From contig NZ_OBMU01000001.1 in assembly GCF_900218065.1 (NCBI RefSeq), positions 1 through 64,000 on the forward strand: a stretch of 64,000 nucleotides of DNA, written 5' to 3'. Below the pieces are notes generated by a model, which was not told the origin of the DNA, did not search any database, and saw only the letters and a list, made by a program, of their open reading frames with translations. Positions 20,388 through 27,058 of this stretch are shown one piece after another; within the stretch, counting starts at the first letter, position 1, and each line of letters starts with the position of its first letter. The position numbers were made by a program, and so were the translations under genes. The stretch comes from Novosphingobium sp. Chol11. Its GTDB lineage: Bacteria; Pseudomonadota; Alphaproteobacteria; Sphingomonadales; Sphingomonadaceae.

Positions 20388-21713
20388 ATGACCGGCGAAA
20401 CAGAGGCCGACCTGTCCGGGGCCGAGCCCACCCGCAACCGGCGCCGTGCCAAAGCCGCCATCATGGAGATCGGCGGGCGCAAGCTGAAACCAGCGACGCT
20501 CATGATGGGCCATGGCTATGATCCCATGTTGTCGGAAGGATCGCTGAAGCCTCCCATCTTCCTGACATCGACTTTCGCCTTTGAAAGCGCGGCCGCTGGC
20601 AAGCGGCATTTCGAAGGGGTGACGGGGATCAGGCCGGGCGGCGCGGAAGGACTGGTCTATTCCCGCTTCAACGGCCCCAATCAGGAAATCGCCGAAGACC
20701 GGCTCGCGGTGTGGGAGGAAGCGGAAGACGCCCTGCTTTTTTCCAGTGGCATGTCAGCGATAGCGACAACGCTCCTCGCGCTCGTCCAACCCGGCGATGT
20801 CATCGTCCATTCGGCGCCGCTTTACGCAGCGACGGAATCACTCATCGGCCGAATCCTCGGCAAATTCGGCGTGCAATGGCTCGATTTCCCGGCGGGCTCG
20901 ACCGAGGAGGAGATCGGCGCGGTAATCGAACAAGCAAAGTCGCTTGGCCGCGTCGCGCTTATCTATCTGGAAAGCCCCGCCAATCCCACCAATGTGCTGG
21001 TCGATGTGGAAGCGGTCGTGGCCCGGCGGGACCATCTCTTTGCCGGAGAGGATCATATTCCGCCGGTAGCGATCGACAATACGTTTCTTGGGCCGCTCTG
21101 GCATCATCCGCTCGCCCATGGCGCCGACCTCGTCATCTACAGCCTTACCAAATATGCGGGCGGCCATAGCGACTTGGTGGCAGGCGGGGTGTTGGGGCCA
21201 AAGGACCTTATCAACACCATCCGGCTGATGCGCAACACCATCGGCACGATCCTCGACCCGCACAGTGCCTGGATGCTGCTCCGCAGCCTGGAAACGCTCG
21301 AACTGCGCATGAGCCGGGCTGGCGACAACGCAGCGAAGGTCTGCGCGTGGCTCAAGGACCAGCCGCAGGTGGAAAAGGTCGTCTATCTCGGTTTCCCGGA
21401 AACGGAGCGCCGGGCAGACATATACAGGCGCCACTGCAAGGGGGCGGGCTCGACCTTCTCCCTCTATCTGAAGGGCGGCGAGGGCGAAGCCTTCGCCTTC
21501 CTCGACGCGCTGAAGATCGCGAAGCTGGCGGTCAGCCTGGGTGGCACGGAAACGCTGGCCAGCCACCCGGCAGCCATGACGCACCTGTCCGTGCCGCCTG
21601 AGCGCAAGAAAGCTCTGGCGATCAGCGACAATATGGTGCGCATATCGATCGGCTGCGAAGATGCCGACGACCTGATCGCAGACTTTGCGCAGGCGCTGAA
21701 AGCCGTGGGATGA
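20388..21713 (+). CDS. Cystathionine gamma-synthase/methionine gamma-lyase family PLP enzyme
   Basis: Fold-type I PLP enzyme of 441 residues of the Cys/Met metabolism family. The PLP lysine is in YSLTKYAGGHSD; other family landmarks are SGMSAIATTLLAL, YLESPANPTN and the C-terminal SLGGTETLASHPAAMTH. A charged N-terminal extension of about 35 residues is present. Whether it makes cystathionine, cleaves methionine or handles another sulfur amino acid cannot be read from these motifs. AGGAG seven bases before the ATG fixes the start. The stop overlaps the start of a 2-hydroxyacid dehydrogenase gene (ATGA), so a keto- or hydroxy-acid product may link the two enzymes; that is inference. Confidence 0.88.
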   Translation: MTGETEADLSGAEPTRNRRRAKAAIMEIGGRKLKPATLMMGHGYDPMLSEGSLKPPIFLTSTFAFESAAAGKRHFEGVTGIRPGGAEGLVYSRFNGPNQEIAEDRLAVWEEAEDALLFSSGMSAIATTLLALVQPGDVIVHSAPLYAATESLIGRILGKFGVQWLDFPAGSTEEEIGAVIEQAKSLGRVALIYLESPANPTNVLVDVEAVVARRDHLFAGEDHIPPVAIDNTFLGPLWHHPLAHGADLVIYSLTKYAGGHSDLVAGGVLGPKDLINTIRLMRNTIGTILDPHSAWMLLRSLETLELRMSRAGDNAAKVCAWLKDQPQVEKVVYLGFPETERRADIYRRHCKGAGSTFSLYLKGGEGEAFAFLDALKIAKLAVSLGGTETLASHPAAMTHLSVPPERKKALAISDNMVRISIGCEDADDLIADFAQALKAVG

Positions 21714-22648
21714 GCGGTAGCCGTCCTGTCGTCCTAGTCGGACAGCCGCTCTTGGCTCCGCTGCTACCAATTCTGCGGCCACTCTATGACGCCTGGCCGC
21801 TTTGGGAAGACGAGGGCGAACGCCGATGCCGTGATGCCCGGGCAGTTGTTTGGGCCGGAGAATTCCCGCTGGCGCCAGCACTGCTCGACATCATGCCGCA
21901 ACTTGGCCTCATCGCCTGCTTCACCGTAGGCTATGACGGCGTCGACCTGATGGAGGCGGATCAGCGCGGTATAGCGGTGACCCATGGTGCCGACGCCAAT
22001 GCGGAAGATGTTGCGGACCACGCTATAGGGCTCATGCTCTCGCACCGCCGGGGCATTGTCGAAGGCGACCGGCTGTTACGGGCGGGCCTGTGGATCGCTG
22101 GCCCCGAAAGGCTGTCGCATTCGATGGCCGAAGCAAGGCTCGGCGTCGTCGGCATGGGCCATATCGGGCGAGCAGTCGCCAGGCGCGCGGAGTCGATGCG
22201 GATGCAGATCGGCTGGTGGGGCCCGCGCGACAAGCCGGCCCTACCTTGGCCGCGATCGGAAAGCCTGAACGCGCTGGCGCGCGATAGCGATATATTACTC
22301 GTCGCAGCCCGTGCCGACAGCGGCAATCGCGGGATGATCGATGCGGGCGTTATGGATGCGCTCGGCCCGGACGGGCTCCTCGTCAATGTCGCGCGCGGAC
22401 AGCTGGTGGACGAACCGGCTTTAAGGCAGGCGCTGCGACAGCGAAAACTCGGCGGCGCGGCGCTGGACGTGTTCCAACAGGAGCCTACTCCGGCCGATAT
22501 CTGGGCGGATGTCCCCAACTGCGTCCTGACGCCGCACATGGGCGGTGCCACGCATGAAGCGGTAGCGCGCATGACCGGGATGGTGCTGGCGAACCTTGAG
22601 GCCTTCTTCGCCGGAGAAGCACTGCCGAACCGCGTCAGGCCTGATTGA
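21710..22648 (+). CDS. D-isomer-specific 2-hydroxyacid dehydrogenase
   Basis: NAD(P)-dependent oxidoreductase of 312 residues that interconverts a 2-keto acid and a D-2-hydroxy acid. The Rossmann motif GMGHIG is near residue 150, the catalytic Arg is in VNVARG, the Glu in QQEP and the His in LTPHMGG, so the full catalytic set is present. The glyoxylate/hydroxypyruvate reductase branch is likely, but the substrate is not certain. The start overlaps the stop of the PLP-enzyme gene by four bases, implying coupling. The HAD hydrolase gene is convergent, with an 11-base gap. Confidence 0.88.
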   Translation: MSGSRPVVLVGQPLLAPLLPILRPLYDAWPLWEDEGERRCRDARAVVWAGEFPLAPALLDIMPQLGLIACFTVGYDGVDLMEADQRGIAVTHGADANAEDVADHAIGLMLSHRRGIVEGDRLLRAGLWIAGPERLSHSMAEARLGVVGMGHIGRAVARRAESMRMQIGWWGPRDKPALPWPRSESLNALARDSDILLVAARADSGNRGMIDAGVMDALGPDGLLVNVARGQLVDEPALRQALRQRKLGGAALDVFQQEPTPADIWADVPNCVLTPHMGGATHEAVARMTGMVLANLEAFFAGEALPNRVRPD

Positions 22649-22659
22649 CTAGGCGAGCC

Positions 22660-23334
22660 TTAGAGCCAGTCCACGCGTGGCCACCCCTTCGCCGCCGCCA
22701 GCCTGGCGAGCGGCTTGTGCGGATTTGAGGCAAAGGCCATGTCGGCAAATTCCAACATCGGCGCGTCGGACACATGGTCTGAATAAGCCCTGATCTGCGC
22801 CTGCTCGCGGTCGATGGCCTCTGCCGCCATCCACGCCTTGATCATCCGCAGCTTGCCGGTGTCATAGCAATTCTCGCCCGCGATCTTCGCGCGAACATAG
22901 CGCAGGTCCTGGCTCAGATGGTCGGTCGCGATTACGGCGTCGAACCCCAGCCTGCGGGCGATCGGTTCCACATAAAGGCGGTAGGACGCGGTGGCGAGCA
23001 CCAGACGGTAGCCATCGGCTCGATCTCGGGCGATCTGGTCGAGAGCGCCGGCGCGAACGTTGGTGGCAACGACCTTCGCCGCATAGCTTTCCACATGTGG
23101 CATCAGCTTGGCACGTTCGACATTGAAGCCGATCATCAACGCCTGATTGAGTTCTTTCAGCCGCTGGCGGCTGATCAGCTTAAAGACATAGGCCAGCATC
23201 AACAGGATGACGCAGGGCAGCAGGACCAGCCGCCATGGCGCCATCGCTTTGGATACATGAATGAGGAAGCCGGTATAGGTGCCCGAAAAGGTCACCGTTC
23301 TGTCCATGTCGTAGATTGCCAGGCGGTGCGTCAT
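22660..23334 (-). CDS. HAD-IB family hydrolase with membrane segment
   Basis: Probable phosphatase of 224 residues. HAD motif I is YDMDRT (nucleophile Asp 9, acid Asp 11), motif II is LATAS, and motif IV is YSDHVSDAPML. Unlike a soluble SerB, residues ~32-52 (APWRLVLLPCVILLMLAYVF) form one membrane helix in the cap region. This fits the membrane-linked HAD-IB group, which includes phosphatidylglycerophosphate phosphatases. The gene is divergent from a lipid-transport (Mla) operon, which is suggestive of a lipid phosphate substrate, but nothing in the sequence proves it. Confidence 0.82.
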   Translation of the reverse strand: MTHRLAIYDMDRTVTFSGTYTGFLIHVSKAMAPWRLVLLPCVILLMLAYVFKLISRQRLKELNQALMIGFNVERAKLMPHVESYAAKVVATNVRAGALDQIARDRADGYRLVLATASYRLYVEPIARRLGFDAVIATDHLSQDLRYVRAKIAGENCYDTGKLRMIKAWMAAEAIDREQAQIRAYSDHVSDAPMLEFADMAFASNPHKPLARLAAAKGWPRVDWL

Positions 23335-23433
23335 GCCGTGTCCGAAACTTTTTGGCCGCTATTGTCGTTCTACCGTGCGGATGGGCCGTTTCGGCTTGCC
23401 GTGCAACCGATAATGGACCACTAACCGCCTTTG

Positions 23434-24543
23434 ATGAACAAAGCCGCCGATCTTGTCGAAGAAACGCGCGATGGCGGTGCTGTCATTCGGCTTCTCGGGC
23501 ATCTCTCCATCGCCTGTCTGCGCGATCTGCCTGCGCGTCTGGATGCTGTGACCGGCCCCGTCTCGGCCATCGATCTGTCCGGCGTGGAACATATGGACAC
23601 GATTGGCGCCTGGACCGTGCACCGCACGGCCAAGCGGCTGGGTTCGGAGGTGACTGGCGGCAATGATGACGCACAGCGCCTGATCGAGGCGGTGGGCAAG
23701 CTGGATGAACCGGTCAACATCCGCCCCGATTATGTCCCCCCCCTCCAACGCGTCATCGGCCAGATCGGCGAGGCGGTAGTCAACTCCTTCACCACGCTCC
23801 TTGGGCTGCTCGGCTTCTTCGGCGCGACCTTGGTGGCAAGCTGGAACGTCATCCGGCACCCCAGCAAGTTCCGCGTCAACGCCGTCGTGCAACGCTTCGA
23901 GGTCGTCGGTGTCTCGGCGCTTGGCATCATCGGCCTCATGAGCTTCCTGATCGGCATCGTGATCGCGCAGCAGGGTTCGGTACAGCTGCGGCAATTCGGC
24001 ATGGAAATGCTGACGATCAACCTCGTCGGCCGGCTAACCTTCCGCGAATTGGGCGTACTGATGACGGCGATCATGGTCGCAGGCCGTTCGGGATCAGCCT
24101 TCGCGGCGCAGCTTGGCACCATGAAGCTGACCGAAGAAGTGGACGCGATGCGCACCATCGGCGTGTCGCCCATGGAGGCGCTCGTCCTGCCCCGTACGCT
24201 GGCGGTGGTCATCATGATGCCGCTGCTCGGCTTCTATTCGTCCATCGTAGCGGTCATCGGCGGCGGTTTTCTCTGCGCCGTGTCACTCGACATTCCGCCC
24301 ATTACTTTCATTCAGCGGCTGCGAGAGGTCGTACCAATTACCGACCTTTGGGTCGGCTTGCTCAAGGCGCCCGTGTTCGGGATCATCATCGCGCTTTCCG
24401 GCTGTTTCCAGGGCATGCAGGTAAAGGCCAATGCCGAGGAAGTAGGACTGCGGACGACCTCTGCCGTGGTCCAGGCCATTTTCCTCGTGATCGTGATCGA
24501 CGCTTTCTTCGCCGTCTTCTTCACTTGGCTGGGGTGGAATTGA
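23434..24543 (+). CDS. mlaE: MlaE-type lipid ABC permease with N-terminal STAS domain
   Basis: Permease of the Mla system, which moves phospholipids between inner and outer membrane. The 369-residue protein has an N-terminal STAS-like domain (about residues 1-95; VIRLLGHLSIACLRDLP, AIDLSGVEHMDTIGAW), corresponding to the separate MlaB of E. coli. The MlaE core follows, with five to six helices and the signature segments EVDAMRTIGVSPMEALVLPR and LKAPVFGIIIALSGCFQGM. The ATG at 23434 follows a TTG in frame and has only a weak ribosome-binding site. Its stop overlaps the mlaF start (TGATG). Operon order is E-F-D-lipoprotein. Confidence 0.92.
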   Translation: MNKAADLVEETRDGGAVIRLLGHLSIACLRDLPARLDAVTGPVSAIDLSGVEHMDTIGAWTVHRTAKRLGSEVTGGNDDAQRLIEAVGKLDEPVNIRPDYVPPLQRVIGQIGEAVVNSFTTLLGLLGFFGATLVASWNVIRHPSKFRVNAVVQRFEVVGVSALGIIGLMSFLIGIVIAQQGSVQLRQFGMEMLTINLVGRLTFRELGVLMTAIMVAGRSGSAFAAQLGTMKLTEEVDAMRTIGVSPMEALVLPRTLAVVIMMPLLGFYSSIVAVIGGGFLCAVSLDIPPITFIQRLREVVPITDLWVGLLKAPVFGIIIALSGCFQGMQVKANAEEVGLRTTSAVVQAIFLVIVIDAFFAVFFTWLGWN

Positions 24544-25415
24544 TGGCTGAGGAAGAGGAAGCGGCGGCCGAAGAAGCGCGGGTCGACAAGGCTGTCGAGA
24601 AAAGCGATGTCGCCATTTCCGTAAGGGGCCTCAAGAACAGCTTCGGCGATCAGGTCGTGCACGAGAATCTTGATCTCGATGTGCGTAAGGGCGAGATTTT
24701 GGGCGTCGTTGGCGGCTCTGGCACCGGCAAGTCGGTGTTGATGCGCTCGGTCATCGGTCTTCAGACGCCGGATGAAGGCGAAATCCACGTTTTCGGCGAA
24801 TCGATGATCGGCCGCCTGGATGACGAGGCCTTGGCGATCCGTAAGCGCTGGGGCGTGCTGTTCCAGGGCGGCGCGCTGTTTTCGACCCTGACGGTGGCCG
24901 AGAATGTCGAAGTGCCGATCCGCGAATATTATCCCAACATCGGGCCGCAACTGCGTGACGAGATTGCCGCCTACAAGATCCGGCTGACTGGCCTCCCAGC
25001 CGAAGCTGGCCCGAAATATCCGGCCGAATTGTCAGGCGGCATGAAGAAGCGGGCGGGCCTCGCCCGCGCACTGGCGCTGGATCCGGACCTGCTGTTCCTT
25101 GACGAGCCCACTGCCGGGCTAGATCCGATCGGCGCAGCAGCCTTCGATGATCAGACGCGCAAACTCCAGCAAACGCTCGGCCTCACCGTATTCCTCATCA
25201 CCCATGACCTCGACACGCTCTATTCGATCTGTGATCGCGTCGCGGTGCTGGCGGATAAGAAGGTGATCGCTGTCGGCACGATCGATGAGCTGCTGGCGAC
25301 GGATCACCCCTGGATTCAGGAATATTTCAATGGCCCGCGCGGGCGCGCCGCGACGGCGGCCGTGACCCGCGAACGGGAAAAGACGGCGCCGCAGCCATCG
25401 GACGGAAGGCGATAG
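24543..25415 (+). CDS. mlaF: MlaF-type lipid ABC transporter ATPase
   Basis: ATP-binding subunit of the Mla lipid transporter, cytoplasmic side of the inner membrane, 290 residues. Walker A is GGSGTGKS, the Q-loop is in LFQGGALF, the ABC signature is LSGGMKKRAGLARAL, and Walker B with the D-loop is LLFLDEPTAGLDP; the switch His is in LITHDL. An acidic and alanine-rich N-terminal tail of about 20 residues is unusual but short. The C-terminal extension contains a YFNGPRGR segment as in MlaF. The ATG shares one base with the mlaE stop. Confidence 0.94.
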   Translation: MAEEEEAAAEEARVDKAVEKSDVAISVRGLKNSFGDQVVHENLDLDVRKGEILGVVGGSGTGKSVLMRSVIGLQTPDEGEIHVFGESMIGRLDDEALAIRKRWGVLFQGGALFSTLTVAENVEVPIREYYPNIGPQLRDEIAAYKIRLTGLPAEAGPKYPAELSGGMKKRAGLARALALDPDLLFLDEPTAGLDPIGAAAFDDQTRKLQQTLGLTVFLITHDLDTLYSICDRVAVLADKKVIAVGTIDELLATDHPWIQEYFNGPRGRAATAAVTREREKTAPQPSDGRR

Positions 25416-25418
25416 GAT

Positions 25419-26381
25419 ATGGAAACCCGCTCCAACCATGTGCTGGTGGGCACGGTCACATTGCTGCTGCTGGCGGCAATCATGGTCGCCGCCTTCTGGT
25501 TTTCGCGCCTCTCCGAGGGCGACAACATGGAGTATGACATCTTCTTCAAACAGTCGGTGAACGGCCTCGCTAAGGGGTCGAGCGTAAATTATTCCGGCGT
25601 TCCATCGGGACAGGTTGAGAAGATCGAGCTTTGGAAGCGCGATCCAAGTTTCGTCAAGGTACGCATTTCCGTCAAGGAAGGCACGCCGGTCCTTCAAGGG
25701 ACCACCGCAACGATCGCCGGGGTCGGCTTTACCGGGGTCAGTGAAATCGTGCTCGATGGCGCTGTGAAGGGCGCCCCGCCCATCACCTGTCCGGAAGAAA
25801 ATCCCCTGACTGCCTGCCCTGACGGCGTGCCGGTCATCCCCACAAAGCCGGGTGCGCTGGGTGAATTGCTGAACAACGCTCCGCAACTGTTGGAGCGGCT
25901 CTCCACCCTGACCGAGCGGCTGACCGAACTTCTGAACGACAAGAATCAGCAATCGATTGCGGGCATCCTCGCCAATGTCGAACGCGTATCGGGCGCTCTC
26001 GCAGATCGCAGCCCCGAAATCGCCGCCACGCTTGCCGAAGCGCGCATTGCGGTTCAGCGCACGGGCATAGCGGCGGAGCAGATCGGCAAGCTCGCCGCGA
26101 CGACGGACTCGATGCTCACCGAAGAAGGCAAGCCGCTGATGGCCGATCTGCGCAAGAGCGTGCAATCGGCCACCCGCAGCATCGAAACGCTCGACAAGAC
26201 GATTGCCGAAGCGCAACCGGGCGTCCGCGCGTTCAGCAATCAGACGATGCCCGAAGTCAATCAGCTGGTGCGCGACCTGCGTGAAATGTCGCGCGCGTTC
26301 CGCGGCGTTGCCGAAAAACTGGATCAACAGGGTGCGGGTTCGATCGTCGGGTCACCCAAACTCCCCGACTACAAGCGATGA
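25419..26381 (+). CDS. mlaD: MlaD/MCE-domain lipid-binding protein
   Basis: Substrate-binding MCE protein of 320 residues, anchored in the inner membrane by one N-terminal helix (about residues 8-28) with the rest in the periplasm. The MCE domain spans about residues 38-120 (YDIFFKQSVNGLAKGSSVNYSGVPSG; GFTGVSEIVLDG). It then forms a long helical, probably coiled-coil tail (ERLSTLTERLTELLNDKN; SVQSATRSIETLDKTIAE), which is longer than E. coli MlaD and closer to tunnel-forming MCE proteins. It starts three bases after the mlaF stop, and its end overlaps a possible upstream start of the lipoprotein gene. Confidence 0.93.
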   Translation: METRSNHVLVGTVTLLLLAAIMVAAFWFSRLSEGDNMEYDIFFKQSVNGLAKGSSVNYSGVPSGQVEKIELWKRDPSFVKVRISVKEGTPVLQGTTATIAGVGFTGVSEIVLDGAVKGAPPITCPEENPLTACPDGVPVIPTKPGALGELLNNAPQLLERLSTLTERLTELLNDKNQQSIAGILANVERVSGALADRSPEIAATLAEARIAVQRTGIAAEQIGKLAATTDSMLTEEGKPLMADLRKSVQSATRSIETLDKTIAEAQPGVRAFSNQTMPEVNQLVRDLREMSRAFRGVAEKLDQQGAGSIVGSPKLPDYKR

Positions 26382-26392
26382 GAGGGACAGCG

Positions 26393-27007
26393 ATGACGTT
26401 CCACAAGAAACCTGCCACCCTCCCGATCCTGCTGGCTTTCGCCGCGTCCCTGTCAGGCTGCGTTTCCTTCGGCGGCAAGCCGCCCGAACGGCTGCTGTCG
26501 CTGGATGCCGCGCGGAAGGTCGCACCGGGCACGCTTCGCAGCACCGCTGCGGGAACAACCATCACGGTCGCGGATCCGGAGTCTCCCAAGCTCCTCGACA
26601 CGGTTCGCGTTCCCGTACGCACGTCGCCCACGTCGCTCGCCTACGTGACAAAGGTGCAGTGGGCCGACACTCCGCGCCACCTGTTCCAGAAGCTGCTGTC
26701 CGAAACGATCGCCGCCAGCAGCAACCGCATCGTGCTCGATCCCGGTCAATATTCAGCGGATGCAGGCCAGCGACTGATGGGCGAATTGGTCGATTTCGGC
26801 CTGGATGAGGCAAGCAACAGCGCCGTCGTCACCTATGATGCCATCCTTGCGGGCCCCGGCGGCACGGCAATTGCGCGGCAGCGCTTTACTGCCAGCGTGC
26901 CTGTAGGTGGCAAGATCGACGCAACGACGATCGGCGCGCCGCTCAACAGCGCGGCGAACAAGGTTGCTGCTGACGTGGCCGCATGGCTCACTGCTAGCGG
27001 ACGCTAA
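26393..27007 (+). CDS. ABC-type transport auxiliary lipoprotein (PqiC/YmbA-like)
   Basis: Lipoprotein of 204 residues with signal peptide and lipobox LSGC, lipidated near residue 21. The mature part fits the ABC-transport auxiliary component family that includes PqiC/YmbA: YLLSLDAA-like start (ERLLSLDAA), central VQWADTPRHLFQKLLSE, and a C-terminal DVAAWL helix. It probably sits at the outer membrane and receives lipid from the MCE protein, taking the place that MlaC and MlaA hold in E. coli. I chose the ATG at 26393 because AGAGGGA lies five bases upstream; an ATG at 26378 overlaps the mlaD stop and would add five residues. Confidence 0.85.
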   Translation: MTFHKKPATLPILLAFAASLSGCVSFGGKPPERLLSLDAARKVAPGTLRSTAAGTTITVADPESPKLLDTVRVPVRTSPTSLAYVTKVQWADTPRHLFQKLLSETIAASSNRIVLDPGQYSADAGQRLMGELVDFGLDEASNSAVVTYDAILAGPGGTAIARQRFTASVPVGGKIDATTIGAPLNSAANKVAADVAAWLTASGR

Positions 27008-27017
27008 GCCCTCTGAA

Positions 27018-27052
27018 GGATGCCATTCTGAATGACGTTCAGCATGGCATCC
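27018..27052. terminator. Nested hairpin between convergent Mla operon and pepN
   Basis: GGATGCCAT (27018-27026) pairs perfectly with ATGGCATCC (27044-27052), and CTGAA (27028-27032) with TTCAG (27038-27042) inside it. It fills the gap between two convergent stops, the position of a bidirectional terminator, although neither side has a long T-run. Confidence 0.6.
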
Positions 27053-27058
27053 TCAGCC

